A stretch of 64,000 nt of DNA from Scytonema sp. RU_4_4 (GTDB lineage: Bacteria > Cyanobacteriota > Cyanobacteriia > Cyanobacteriales > Nostocaceae): the NCBI GenBank assembly GCA_012031965.1, contig JAAUSC010000002.1, positions 1 to 64,000 of the forward strand, read 5' to 3'. A program made the translations under genes and the position numbers. Below are positions 37,935 through 48,279 of this stretch, in pieces. The first letter of the stretch is position 1. Every line of letters begins with the position of its first letter. The notes under the pieces were generated by a model that did not search any database, was not told the origin of the DNA, and saw nothing but the letters and a program-made list of their open reading frames with translations.

Positions 37935-38243
37935 ATGTCTGGCTTAACACAAATTATTGGGAATCTTTTTATTCGCCTTGAAGGTTTTTTCTCTCTTGTT
38001 TTTAGAACTCTGTTTAATTTCCTTGGAAATCTGTTTGGTTTCTTTGGTAGACTTTTTGGGTTTTCCAATTCTGGATACTTTCTAGAATCTGATCAAGTAC
38101 AGAGTCTGAAACGAGAAACAACACAACAATCAATTGAAATTGAGGCTTCAAAAGCTCCTGAAACCTCTGCAACTTCTCGTCGTCGTCCTAATCCCCAAAT
38201 GGACTACTACCGGAAAATGGCTCAGGAGGTGAAAAAGAGCTAG
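37935..38243 (+). CDS. Small protein with amphipathic N-terminal segment
   Basis: A 102-residue protein with a Phe-rich, helical N-terminus (residues 10-45) able to form one membrane-associated helix pair, then an acidic-Ser/Thr-rich linker and a charged tail RRRPNPQMDYYRKMAQEV. It has a strong terminator after it. I cannot name a family; a membrane-surface role is plausible. Confidence 0.7.
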   Translation: MSGLTQIIGNLFIRLEGFFSLVFRTLFNFLGNLFGFFGRLFGFSNSGYFLESDQVQSLKRETTQQSIEIEASKAPETSATSRRRPNPQMDYYRKMAQEVKKS

Positions 38244-38250
38244 GTTTATT

Positions 38251-38291
38251 GAAAACTGTGGGGGCGATAAGCAATCGCCCCCACAGTTTTC
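38251..38291. terminator. 18 bp perfect hairpin terminator
   Basis: GAAAACTGTGGGGGCGAT and its exact complement enclose AAGCA-like loop bases, followed by TTTTC and a further T-run (38298-38304). It can terminate in both directions: after the small membrane-surface protein on the plus strand and before the WD40 remnant. Confidence 0.8.
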
Positions 38292-38394
38292 ATAGTTTTT
38301 TTAATAACAATGAAATTTCTTGATTCTTAATCCTGTGAATGAGCGCCTATTTCTTGAGTATTTTATTTGGTTGGGTCGATAGCGATCGCCTAAT

Positions 38395-39375
38395 TCACAT
38401 TTGGATAATGTCACCGACAGCCCCAAGCGCTTTCAAAGTAACTGTTTGCGCTTGAGTCAGCCCCATCGCACCAGTAATATTCATCGCTTCGTACAGTCTT
38501 TGAGTATGAAGTGTCTTTAAGCAATCACCTGTTGTCAAATTCCAAAGTTTAACTGTTTCATCTTCCGAGCTACTGGCAACAGTAGCACCAATCCCCTCTG
38601 GGGAAGCTGCGCTAACAGGACTAAAAGCAACAGCATAAATTCGTCTAGAATGACCGCGCCAATTCTTGAGACATTCGCCAGTGCTGACATCCCACAACCG
38701 AATTTCAGAGTTTTCGCTACCACTAGCTAAAGTTTTTCCATTGGGGTTCCAAGCCACTGACCATAAGCGACCTGCTGATGATGCCAAAGTTTTCAACACT
38801 TCGCCGGTCTCAACATTCCACAATTTAATTGTATGGTCTAAGCTGCTACTAGCCAGCACATTACCTTGAGGAGAAAAACTGACTGCTGTAACTTGGTCAA
38901 CGTGACCGTGCAATATTTTCAAGCAACTACCATCGCGCACATCCCACAATCGCACTGTTTTATCAAGACTACAGCTCGCGAGAATATTTCCATTGCACCC
39001 AAAAGCCATAGACCATATCACACCCAAGTGACCGCGCAAAACTTTAACAACAGGTTGCTGGGTAAACTGCATACTCGTTTTCTCAATGAGCGAACGTCTT
39101 TGTAACGCTCTTAAAGCTCCTAATAATTCTCCTGACGATTTCTGAGTTAATAAATCTTCTTTAAATTCCAATAGTGTCATTGGTTCGCGATTAATAGCCA
39201 TCCAATACATGACAGTTTTTTCTAAATTTGTGAGGCGATAAAATTGTCTTTTTAAGATATCTTGAATATCATCAAAAAATAACCGTTCTTTTTGCCAAAA
39301 ATCTACGAATTGAGTTAAATCACCATCAAAAAAATTACGAGTGTCAGATGCAATAGCGGCAGCGGCGAAAATTCC
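38395..39375 (-). pseudogene. NACHT/NB-ARC-WD40 protein, truncated and internally collapsed
   Basis: The coding frame is open from the stop at 39376-39378 to 38395. It shows the winged-helix end of a STAND ATPase (EKTVMYWMAINREPMTLLEF, LLGALRALQRRSLIEK, then FTQQPVV) that runs straight into WD40 blades (VLRGHLGVIWSMAF, LASCSLDKTVRLWDV and three more). In intact relatives the FTQQPVV segment is followed by a long linker. No ATPase core or start codon before 39210 is present; ATG 39210 is the first. It is best read as a remnant with an internal deletion, perhaps of a once signal-sensing NTPase. Confidence 0.7.
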
Positions 39376-39539
39376 CTACTTATTGCAAGATCTTAATCGA
39401 CTACGTCCGGCTGTGGAAAAAGCCATACACACCAGAGGCTGTGGAGAAACTAACCTTAAGACTGTCAGAAGAGATGAGTGCATCTGTTAGAATTTTCTCT
39501 ATGCTGACAGATATATCAGTACCACAAACTCCCGATTAA
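39369..39539 (+). pseudogene. Possible 3' gene remnant
   Basis: A frame from about 39359 to TAA at 39537-39539 encodes a smooth segment ending LWKKPYTPEAVEKL, LRLSEEMSASVRIF and SMLTDISVPQTPD. It starts just where the WD40 frame meets its stop, with no start codon. It could be the tail of a gene cut by the same rearrangement. Similarity to known proteins is not established. Confidence 0.3.
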
Positions 39540-39592
39540 AATCAACAAACTGCCCTATCTAGGAGTCACCCAAATATGACTGTCTTCCCTCA

Positions 39593-39901
39593 CTATTTGT
39601 CATATTTATCCCGAAACTTTTGCAGAGTCGCTTTCAGCTTTCCCTTGAGTTGCGGGGGATTTTCCATCACAGACATAAATAAGTCTCTATCCCGATTTGA
39701 TAGCACTAGCCTTTCATGGGAATCTATTTCCTGTCTGGCGATGGGAAGCAGATGAAAAAGGGTATAAGCACTTAAAGAAACTCCTTTAAGAGTTGCGGCT
39801 CTTTCTAAGAGTTCTTTTTGTTCTTGTGTGACTCTCAAATCAACTCTACTGTCTTTGGGTGGAGAGGTTTCTGACATCTTGGCTCTGAGCTTCAGCTTCA
39901 T
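39593..39901 (-). CDS. DUF1778 (TacA-type) antitoxin
   Basis: A 94-102 residue protein with RVDLRVTQEQKELLERAATLKGVSLSAYTL, the ribbon-helix-helix start of DUF1778 antitoxins, which bind their own promoter and neutralise a GNAT acetyltransferase toxin. No such toxin gene lies on either side, so it is solitary. ATG 39877 is an equally good start. Confidence 0.8.
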   Translation of the reverse strand: MKLKLRAKMSETSPPKDSRVDLRVTQEQKELLERAATLKGVSLSAYTLFHLLPIARQEIDSHERLVLSNRDRDLFMSVMENPPQLKGKLKATLQKFRDKYDK

Positions 39902-39990
39902 TGAGATTCTAGCATTTTAGGCGGACAATGTGTGATGATACCAAGCGCAGTGCCAAAGGCTTTCGCGTAGAGTGCGCTCCGCGCGAAAGC

Positions 39991-40395
39991 CTAATTTGAC
40001 AAAAACAAGCTCGGATTAACTTGGAAAAACTCCCCTAAAGCCTCAGCTTGTTCTTTACTAATTTCTAGCTGACCATTGACTACTTCGGTAGTTACGTCCC
40101 TCGAACCAAGAATTTTCACTAAATCAGCTTTTTCCAGACTCTTAGCCTCCATCAAATGAAGGAGTCTTGAGTGTGGCGTTGAGGCATTAATTTCATAGTG
40201 CTTATCTTCAAAATCCTCAATCAGTCTTACCAAGAGTTCCAACACAGCATCTTCTTCTGGAGTCAGGTTAGGACGAGAAAGCAGTTCTTCAACAATTGCG
40301 AGAAATTTCTCGTTTTCCTCTTCACTTTTTATAATTCGAGGTTGATGTTTAGACAGCAATTCGCTGTAAATTTTTGGATTAAAAGTAAGGGTCAT
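39991..40395 (-). CDS. higA: HigA-type antitoxin, HTH regulator
   Basis: From ATG 40395, about 134 residues starting MTLTFNPKIYSELLSKHQP, as in many HigA-like antitoxins. The C-terminal half (SLEKADLVKILGSRDVTTEVVNGQLEISKEQAEALGEFF) is a Cro/C1-type helix-turn-helix that represses the operon and neutralises HigB. It overlaps the toxin gene by 17 bases. Upstream ATG 40425 and 40416 are less likely. Confidence 0.85.
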   Translation of the reverse strand: MTLTFNPKIYSELLSKHQPRIIKSEEENEKFLAIVEELLSRPNLTPEEDAVLELLVRLIEDFEDKHYEINASTPHSRLLHLMEAKSLEKADLVKILGSRDVTTEVVNGQLEISKEQAEALGEFFQVNPSLFLSN

Positions 40396-40678
40396 TTTTC
40401 CAGTTATCTTTGTCATATTCGGCATGAGTTAGAACGTATTTGATATAGATTACCTGCTTTGCATAATTGATACTAACGATTAAGCGATATTTATTGCCCT
40501 TAATATTGAAAACTGTAAAATTGCTAACTGCTTCAGCTTGAGGATAAACTGCCTGAACTTCAACAAGACTCACCCACTCTGCTTGACGGGTAGTTGTGTA
40601 CCAATCATCAAGTGCTTCACAGGAATCAGCGTGCTTTTTGCAGTATTCTCGCAGCTTTCTCCGACTAATAACGTGCAT
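40379..40678 (-). CDS. higB: HigB-type ribosome-dependent mRNA interferase toxin
   Basis: A 99-residue RelE-superfamily toxin of the HigB group: HVISRRKLREYCKKHADSCEALDDWY, then FNIKGNKYRLIVSINYAKQVIYIKYVLTHAEYDK. It cleaves mRNA on the ribosome, and the antitoxin gene follows directly. The toxin-first order is the usual one for higBA. Confidence 0.87.
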   Translation of the reverse strand: MHVISRRKLREYCKKHADSCEALDDWYTTTRQAEWVSLVEVQAVYPQAEAVSNFTVFNIKGNKYRLIVSINYAKQVIYIKYVLTHAEYDKDNWKNDPYF

Positions 40679-40764
40679 TAAGTGATAATCATCATATTTT
40701 TCTAATTTCTCAGCTTGAGACTATTCTAATAAATGGAGGATTACCTTCCAGTCCGCATAGGATT

Positions 40765-41988
40765 TTAAAGATAGTTCATCGGGTCTACTGGTGTCCCATG
40801 ACGACGCACTTCAAAGTGGAGATGGGGACCTGTGGATAAACCAGTGGAACCCACAGCAGCAATTCGCTGTCCTCGTTTTACTTTTTGACCTTCCGAAATA
40901 TACAACTCGCTGGTATGACCGTATAAGGTGGTCATCCCATTTCCGTGGTTGATAATCACAGCTTTGCCATAACCACCGTACCACCCTGCAAAAATAACTG
41001 TTCCAGTTTCTGCAGCACGAATTATACTGCCATAGTTGGCGGCAAAATCCAAACCTGTATGAAAGCGACGCTCCCCAACAATTGGGTGCATCCGCCAACC
41101 AAAAGAACTGCTGGTGCTAGCATTGATGGGATATCCAAAAGCACGAGTTCCACGAAGGATAATGCTGTTACTGCTGAAGGTCTTGGTTTGGGTTTTTTGT
41201 GAGGCTTCAGCTTCTGCAACCTTTTGTTGAATCAACTCCTTCAAAGCTTTTGAATCTTCCTCTAGTTGAGCTAACGCTGCTTCTAGAGCACGGCGATCGC
41301 CCTGGAGCCGTTTAATGATTTTTCCTTGTAACTGCGCCTGCGCTTGATAATCCGCTTTTTGTGCGAGCAGTTGCTGACGAATCAGGTCTATTTCATTTTT
41401 TTGATATTCGATTGCTGTTTTTTGTTGGTTTATGTACTTAACTTGTGCAGCGAGTTTTTCCAAAATCTTCTGGTCAGCTTGATAAACTAACTTCAGATGA
41501 TGACGACGCTCAAGAAAATCAGTGAGATTTTGGCTTTGTAACAAAATTGTCCATCCTTGGCTAACACGCGATCGCTGCAGAAAACGCAGTCTGGTAATTG
41601 TCGCCTCTTGACGCTGTTGATATGAAACCTCAGATGCTGCTACATTTGCTTGCAATTGCTTTTGGCGAGCAGTTGCAAGCTGTAGTTGCGTCTCACTATC
41701 TTGAATTTGAGTGTCCGTAGTGTTTAAGTTTTTTTCTATGCTGTTGAGGCGGTTTTGTGCTGCTTGCTGCAAATTAGATAGGCGCTGGTGTTCCTGTGCT
41801 ATATCTTGACGCTTTTGGTTAATCACCCGCTGTTTTTGACGCAATACTTTAAGAGAATTTGATTTGCCTGAGACTACTGCGTAAACTGGCAATGTTGAAG
41901 TCAATGTCAAGTCGATGCATAAAGTGCAGCAAAATACAAGAAGTAAGCTGCTAAACTTTCCCTGATTTTTTAGAAGTAGAGCTCTCAT
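40765..41988 (-). CDS. EnvC-like M23 (LytM) murein hydrolase activator
   Basis: From ATG 41988 about 407 residues: a signal peptide (GKFSSLLLVFCCTLCIDLT), a long coiled coil (residues about 40-270) and a C-terminal M23 domain with HTGLDFAANYG, GYGKAVIINHGNGMTTLYGH and HLHFEVRRHG. The M23 histidine and aspartate ligands (H in FHTGLD, H-x-H in HLHFE) are present, so it may itself be an active zinc endopeptidase. It probably acts in septal peptidoglycan splitting. TTG/ATG alternatives exist upstream. Confidence 0.88.
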   Translation of the reverse strand: MRALLLKNQGKFSSLLLVFCCTLCIDLTLTSTLPVYAVVSGKSNSLKVLRQKQRVINQKRQDIAQEHQRLSNLQQAAQNRLNSIEKNLNTTDTQIQDSETQLQLATARQKQLQANVAASEVSYQQRQEATITRLRFLQRSRVSQGWTILLQSQNLTDFLERRHHLKLVYQADQKILEKLAAQVKYINQQKTAIEYQKNEIDLIRQQLLAQKADYQAQAQLQGKIIKRLQGDRRALEAALAQLEEDSKALKELIQQKVAEAEASQKTQTKTFSSNSIILRGTRAFGYPINASTSSSFGWRMHPIVGERRFHTGLDFAANYGSIIRAAETGTVIFAGWYGGYGKAVIINHGNGMTTLYGHTSELYISEGQKVKRGQRIAAVGSTGLSTGPHLHFEVRRHGTPVDPMNYL

Positions 41989-42150
41989 GCTGTTAAATTT
42001 CGCAAGGTCTGGCTGCAAACATCATCAGTATTATTCCCAGAATCTGCTTTCACCTTAGAATGCACGATTTTTCTAATTTGTTCGCCAGATACTATCAGCA
42101 AATGCTCGCCATGTCAGCATTAACTCAAATATATTGCCTAACGAGGTTGT

Positions 42151-42468
42151 ATGAGCATAGGCAGAGCAATTCTCTTTATTGCCTTAGTTATTCCAGGTTT
42201 GTTGGTCGCGGGGTCATCGCTTTACTCGTTCAACACTGACTACACAGCGCTAGGAAGAACCGAAAGGTATGTGGAAAAGTTAGCCAGGGATGGAAGAACC
42301 AGTAATAGACAGTTGGATCTTGCCTATCATCGTAGTTTCGTTCATCGCATGAATGCATTTACGAATGGAACTTGGGGCTTTATTGGTGCAACGATCGCAG
42401 CGATTGGCGTACATGGAATAGCAACAACGCAAGAGGAGACTCAAGAGCAGAGAAAAACATCAAAGTAG
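42151..42468 (+). CDS. Small two-helix membrane protein
   Basis: A 105-residue protein with helices at about residues 5-27 and 75-90 and a charged loop and tail (RTERYVEKLARDGRTSN, ETQEQRKTSK). Unrecognised; perhaps a small accessory membrane protein. ATG 42151 follows an AGGTTGT-like site. It ends at a bidirectional hairpin. Confidence 0.6.
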   Translation: MSIGRAILFIALVIPGLLVAGSSLYSFNTDYTALGRTERYVEKLARDGRTSNRQLDLAYHRSFVHRMNAFTNGTWGFIGATIAAIGVHGIATTQEETQEQRKTSK

Positions 42469-42474
42469 TAGTGA

Positions 42475-42512
42475 AGTGCTGAGTGCTGACTCCTGACTCA
42501 GCACTCAGCACT
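42475..42512. terminator. Shared hairpin terminator of the two converging genes
   Basis: AGTGCTGAGTGCTGA at 42475-42489 pairs exactly with 42498-42512, an eight-base loop between. The right arm contains the stop codon of trmFO, whose last codons are part of the stem. T-rich bases follow on the plus strand (GTTTATG). Confidence 0.7.
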
Positions 42513-43817
42513 GTTTATGAATTTTTGTAAGTCAGCCAAAGCGCGATCGCGATAACGTCCGTAACGCTCTTGTTTATTTTTGATTTTCTCACCCAGTTCT
42601 GGTAAAATCCCAAAATTAGGAGGCATCGGTTGAAAATGCTTAGGCGAAGCGGAACTGATAAATTCAAACAGCGACCCCATCATCGTTGTCTTGGGTAGAG
42701 TTAAAGGTTCTTTCCCCAAAGCCAGCCGCGCTGCATTGGTTCCCGCTAACCAACCACCTGCTGCGGCTGCGGTATATCCTTCGGTTCCTATTAACTGTCC
42801 AGCACCTAGCAATGTCGGACGCTTGAGAAATTGCAAACTCGGCTGCATCAACACAGGTGCGTTGATAAAGGTGTTGCGGTGCATCACTCCCAACCGCACG
42901 AACTCAGCATTTTCCAAACTAGGAATCATTTGGAAAATACGCTTTTGCTCACCCCAACGCAGATTTGTTTGGAATCCTACCATATTCCACAGTTGACCAG
43001 CTTTGTCTTCTTGTCGCAACTGTATCACCGCATAGGGGCGTTCTCCAGTTCGACTATCCGATAACCCGACTGGCTTAAGGGGACCATAGCGCATTGTGTC
43101 TTCCCCTCGCCGTGCGAGTTCCTCTATCGGTAGACAGGCTTCAAAAAATTTTGCCGTTTCCCGTTCAAAATCTTTTAATTCCACTTGTTCGGCTGCACAA
43201 AGTTCTTGCCAAAACTGCAAGTACTGCTCTTTATTCATGGGGCAGTTTAAATATGCAGCTTCGCCCTTGTCGTAGCGAGAGGCAAGAAAAGCAATATCAC
43301 GGTTAATTGATTCTCCCACAATAATTGGACTTGCGGCATCGAAAAAGCTGAGGTATTCCATCCCTGTGAAACGGCGTAAATCTTCCGCTAAATCAGGACT
43401 GGTTAAAGGACCAGTTGCCAAAACAACAATTCCTTCCGGGATAACACTGACTTCATCTCGATGCAGTTCAATCAAGGGATGTCGAGCGAGAGTTTCCGTC
43501 AAGTCCTGACTAAATTGTCCTCTATCGACTGCGAGCGCTCCACCAGCAGGAACTGAGTGTTCATCAGCTTTTGAAATCACAATAGAATTGAGTTGTCGCA
43601 GTTCTTCATGCAAAAGACCAGCAGCGCGATCGCTTGCCATTGCCCCAAAAGAATTGCTACACACCAACTCCGCCAAATGTTCCGTATGATGTGCGCCACT
43701 GAAGCGATTTGGGCGCATTTCCCAAAGAATCACTGACACTCCAAGAGAAGCTATTTGCCAAGCTGCTTCTGTCCCAGCGAGTCCACCTCCAATAACATGA
43801 ATTGTTTGTTTTTCCAT
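42498..43817 (-). CDS. trmFO: Methylenetetrahydrofolate-tRNA-(uracil-5-)-methyltransferase
   Basis: A 439-residue flavoenzyme that makes the T54 (m5U) of the tRNA T-loop using methylene-THF. The start [22 protein letters not shown] is the FAD-binding motif, and [22 protein letters not shown] and [18 protein letters not shown] are GidA/TrmFO-family hallmarks. Length and domain order are normal. ATG 43817 is clear. Confidence 0.95.
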   Translation of the reverse strand: MEKQTIHVIGGGLAGTEAAWQIASLGVSVILWEMRPNRFSGAHHTEHLAELVCSNSFGAMASDRAAGLLHEELRQLNSIVISKADEHSVPAGGALAVDRGQFSQDLTETLARHPLIELHRDEVSVIPEGIVVLATGPLTSPDLAEDLRRFTGMEYLSFFDAASPIIVGESINRDIAFLASRYDKGEAAYLNCPMNKEQYLQFWQELCAAEQVELKDFERETAKFFEACLPIEELARRGEDTMRYGPLKPVGLSDSRTGERPYAVIQLRQEDKAGQLWNMVGFQTNLRWGEQKRIFQMIPSLENAEFVRLGVMHRNTFINAPVLMQPSLQFLKRPTLLGAGQLIGTEGYTAAAAGGWLAGTNAARLALGKEPLTLPKTTMMGSLFEFISSASPKHFQPMPPNFGILPELGEKIKNKQERYGRYRDRALADLQKFINSAEC

Positions 43818-43984
43818 ACTTTACTCAAACTTTGACAATTGGCTGGGTGTGTATATCTACAATATAAGGTTATCAAATCGACGAGATCATCATCGAACGG
43901 TTTTTGTAAGCAAGCCTTGTCTTTTGAGTGTGTTGCATGGCGGCGATCTGATCATGAAAAATGTTGCTCATTCTACTCCAGCAC

Positions 43985-44461
43985 TTAAAACTCTTTGGTT
44001 ACAAGAACTTTGCTATGACTCTTTACAGCGATAACTCCCTGTTCATTTGTGATCTTTCCTTTGAGGTCTAAAATTTCTCCATTGAGACTGTCTTTATACT
44101 GTGTTCCAACGACCTCCCATTCCATATCAATTAACTCTCTTGCTTTAATCGCTTTAAGGAATTGGATAGAAAAATCCAAACCAACAATTGCATAATTTTG
44201 AGAGAAGTGTTGAGCCGCCAAACCCATCATCAAAGAACTAATGTGTGGACCACAGACAATGATACTGCCAAACCGAGTTTTCCGAGCATATTCGGCATCG
44301 TGATGAAGTAAATTAGGGTCTCCGACTAAATGAGCAAATTGGCTGATTTCTATTTCATTCAATCTCATTTGACGGACAATTTTCTCCCCTACTGAAACAG
44401 GTGTCATAAGCAATTCAAAATGGACTGCGGAGCGCTGCGCTAACAAAATTCGCTCATTCAA
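43985..44461 (-). CDS. MaoC-like acyl dehydratase / hot-dog hydratase
   Basis: A 141-158 residue single hot-dog protein with the hydratase motif ISQFAHLVGDPNLLHHDAEYARKTRFGSIIVCGPH, including the catalytic Asp and His seen in R-specific enoyl-CoA hydratases. It may hydrate enoyl-ACP/CoA species or bind another acyl thioester. Internal ATG 44410 (MTPVSVGEK) may be the start. Confidence 0.75.
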   Translation of the reverse strand: MNERILLAQRSAVHFELLMTPVSVGEKIVRQMRLNEIEISQFAHLVGDPNLLHHDAEYARKTRFGSIIVCGPHISSLMMGLAAQHFSQNYAIVGLDFSIQFLKAIKARELIDMEWEVVGTQYKDSLNGEILDLKGKITNEQGVIAVKSHSKVLVTKEF

Positions 44462-44844
44462 AAAAAATCAACGAGCGTGCTGGCAAACATCTTGTCTGTA
44501 GACTGTGTGCAAGCTTATTGGTATGACGGCTTAAAACTAACAACAACATTCTGAACCTTTTCCGTATCTTGCTGCAACTGTTTGGTCATGTTTATCCGAA
44601 TACGGTTGCTGTTATCCTGACATAACCCCTACTGATGGAGACACCTCGGATAAAGACGTACTAAGTTGAATGTTTAAAAAAACCAGTCAATCAAAATCAG
44701 TATAAAAGCTGTCTTTGCTATACTCGTCTAGATCTCAAAATTTATTTAAGGCACTTACCAATAGTACAACAATCTGAAATTGAGTCCAGCGGTTTGAACA
44801 GTCAATATTCTCACTGCTAGTGGTATCTAGGACAAGCAAAAATC
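44462..44844. other. Long upstream region of the defence island
   Basis: About 380 bases with no supported gene. It presumably holds the island promoter; I could not place -10/-35 boxes convincingly. Confidence 0.5.
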
Positions 44845-47800
44845 ATGCAAATCGACCAACTCAAGCCCAATGTAATCGTTACAGGTTCAATCTTCAGCGA
44901 ACCCGTACAAGTATTGATAGTCACCCCAATGGGCGCTTCAGTCAAACTCATCGGTCAAGGACTCAACACCAATCAAGTTCATCAACTCATTCTCAACGCT
45001 TCTCAAATAGCACAACTGCAAGCAACTCCAGACAAAGAACCTTTTGATGGTGACTCGCTGCATTTTCGCTTGGGTGTCGAAGCTTTGCGCCTCGGTCTAG
45101 CCTACGAATATGATCCCTTTTTTGCCCTCGCCATTGCTCGTGTTGACCCTCTCCCTCACCAACTTGAAGCGGTATACAACTATTTTCTTAAACAACCTCG
45201 TGTCCGTTTTTTACTCGCTGATGACCCCGGTGCTGGTAAAACTATCATGGCAGGGTTGCTGCTGAAAGAACTTAAAGTCCGAGGACTGGTCAAGCGTACA
45301 CTGATTATTACCCCTGCCAACCTAACATTTCAATGGCAACGGGAACTTAAAGACAAATTTCGGGAAGAGTTTGAGGTCATTCGCGGCGATGTGCTGCGAG
45401 CTAATTATGGTTCTAACCCTTGGAAAGAAAAACATCAGGTTGTCACCTCAGTGTCTTGGGTTTCCCGTATTGAAGATGCTAAAGATAGTTTGTTAAGAAG
45501 TAACTGGGATTTAGTTATTGTGGACGAGGCGCATAAGATGAGCGCCTACAGTTCAGATAATAAAACTTTGGCTTACAAACTGGGTGAAGAACTTTCAAAA
45601 CACACCGACCACTACTTATTAATGACAGCAACGCCCCATAAAGGCGACCCAAAAAATTTCTGTTTATTCCTCGAACTTTTAGACCGTGATGTATACGGAG
45701 ATGTCAAAAGTTTAGAGGAAGCAATGCTGCGCAACAACGCCCCATTTTATCTGCGTCGCACTAAAGAAGCCCTTGTTACTTTCCCTGAACCAGAAAGAGG
45801 TATTGTTAAAAAGCTATTCACTAACCGCAAAGTCGAAACAATTGATTTTCAAATTGATGCGGATGAGTTTGACTTTTACGACGACTTAACAACTTATGTT
45901 GATGACCAGTCTATCAAAGCTTCTAGTGATGACTCAGCGCGTGGTAGAGCTTTGGGTTTTACAATGGCAATGTTGCAACGTCGTTTCGCCTCCAGTGTTT
46001 ATGCAGTGCGGCGTAGTTTGGAGCGAATGCGAGACAAACGTCAAAGGATATTGGAAGACCCACAGGCTTATCGCCAAGAGCAGATTAATAAGAAAATACC
46101 AGAGGATTTTGATGAACTGACTGAAGAAGAACAGCAAAAATTCTGGGAGATTTAGAAGGAGTTGTCGCCTCAATTGACCCCATAGCGCTTAAACAAGAAA
46201 TACTGCAATTAAATAAATTAATCATCCAAGCTAAAAATTTAGAAGAGCGAGAAATTGAATCTAAGTTGGTGAGACTTAAGGAAGTTATTACCCAAAAAGG
46301 AATATTCCAAGATAAGAATATGAGACTGCTCATTTTTACTGAGCACAAAGATACCCTGGATTACTTGGTGGGTAAGTTACGAGACTGGAAATTGTCTGTA
46401 ACACAGATTCACGGGGGAATGAAAATTGGTGACAGGGACACCTCCAATACTCGCATATATTCTGAACGGGAATTTCGGGAAGATTGTCAGGTGTTGGTCG
46501 CCACGGAAGCTGCGGGGGAAGGTATAAATCTGCAATTTTGCTGGTTCATGATTAACTATGATATTCCGTGGAATCCCGTGCGCTTGGAACAACGGATGGG
46601 ACGCATCCATCGTTACGGACAGGATAAAGATTGTTTAATTTTTAACTTTGTGTCTACTAATACTCGTGAAGGGCGGGTACTGTGGAAGTTATTTGAGCGC
46701 ATCCGCGCCATTGAGGTAGACCTCGACCCGGAGAGAACGGGTAAAGTTTTTAACGTTTTGGGTGATATCTTTCCTGCCAATCAACTAGAGCGGATGATTA
46801 GGGATATGTACGCCCACAATTTGACTGAGGATGTGATTAAGAACCGCATCGTCGAGCAGGTTGATACTGAGCGCTTTCGGCGGATTAGCGATTCGGCGTT
46901 GGAAGGGTTGGCGAAGCGCGAATTGAATTTAGCACCAATTGTAGGTAAAGCGGCTGAGGCGAAAGAACGACGTTTGGTACCAGAAGTTATTGAGGACTTT
47001 TTTATTCAAGCGGCTCCTATTGCGGGAATTCATCCCAAGGAAAATGCTAAAGGTCAAAAAGTTTACCGAATTGGACGAGTTCCACGTACATTGTGGCAGA
47101 TAGGCGATCGCCTGGAATCCCGTTTTGGCAAGTTGGGGCATGAGTACAAAAAGATTACGTTTGATAAAAATATCTTGACAAATGAACCAACACTGGAATG
47201 GGTAACACCAGGACACCCGTTATTTGAGTGTGTGCGGGATGATGTCCTGGCGCGGGTACAGGAAGACTTGCGGCGAGGTGCTGTATTTTACGATTTGTAT
47301 CGTCATCAGCCTGCGAGATTGGATGTATTCAGTGCGGGGATTTCTGATGGACGCGGGAATAAGCTGCACGAGCGTTTATATGTGGTACAGACTGAGTTGG
47401 ATGGTAGGATGACGGTGCGCCAGCCGACGCTGTTTTTAGATTTAGTGCTGGCGTGGGGAAGTGCAGAATTAGTCGCCACCTTACCCGATGATACTGCCTT
47501 ACCCAACCGCGACCAAGTGGAACAAGCCTTAATTGAACAAGAATTAAATCGCTTTCTGGTCGAGATTCGCACTCAGCGCCAGAAGGAAGTCGAGACAATT
47601 TCTCAGCACATGGAATTAGTCTCAACACGATTATTGATAAGGTGCAGTGTCAGTTTGCTGAGTTGATAGAACAAAAAGAATCTGGTTCCAAAGAAGCGGG
47701 GTTGGATGGACGCATCAAGCAGTCAGAAGACCGTTTGTTTGAGTTGAATGCACGCTTAGAACAGCGACGGGAGGAATTGCAGCAGGAAAGTAGCTGTACC

Positions 47801-48268
47801 ATCACGGATATTCGCCATCACGGACGTGCTTGGGTTTTACCGCACCCAGAACGCACTTTGCCAGAAATTGCGCGGATGGTTAGCAATGAGGAGATTGAAC
47901 GCATTGCAGTTGAGGCGGTGATTGCATATGAAGAAGCTAGGGGATGGAAGGTGGTGAGTGTGGAGAAAGAGAACCGGGGTTTTGACCTGATTTCACGTCA
48001 ACCCCATCCTGAAGATCCAGAGACAGCTATAGCCGTGCGGTTTATTGAAGTTAAGGGACGATCTACAGTCGGTGAGGTGGCGCTGACAACTAACGAGTAT
48101 AAAACAGCCGAAAGATTAAAACAGGATTATTGGTTGTACGTTGTGTTTAATTGCGCTTCTACCCCAGAAGTTCATCCTATAGAAGACCCAGTACGATTAG
48201 GATGGGAACCGTTGGTGAAGATTGAGCATTATCACGTTTCCGCCCAAAAAATTTTAACAGCACAATAG
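44845..48268 (+). CDS. SNF2-like helicase with C-terminal DUF3883 domain, two apparent frameshifts
   Basis: Three pieces read as one protein of about 1140 residues. Piece one has Walker A DDPGAGKT (near residue 134), VIVDEAHKMS, and MTATPHKGDP. Piece two has LLIFTEHKDTLDYLV, LVATEAAGEGINLQFC and RLEQRMGRIHRYGQ, the second RecA lobe. Piece three is a DUF3883 domain with RGWKVVSVEKENRGFDLIS and FIEVKGRST. Frame breaks at the five-A run 46136-46140 and at AA 47614-47615 are each repaired by one A. Such helicases resemble the DrmD type of anti-phage systems. Confidence 0.8.
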
Positions 48269-48279
48269 GTTGTATATTT

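Noticed and set aside
44820-45047. 75-codon plus-strand frame overlapping the helicase start
   Set aside because: Out-of-frame shadow of the helicase N-terminus.
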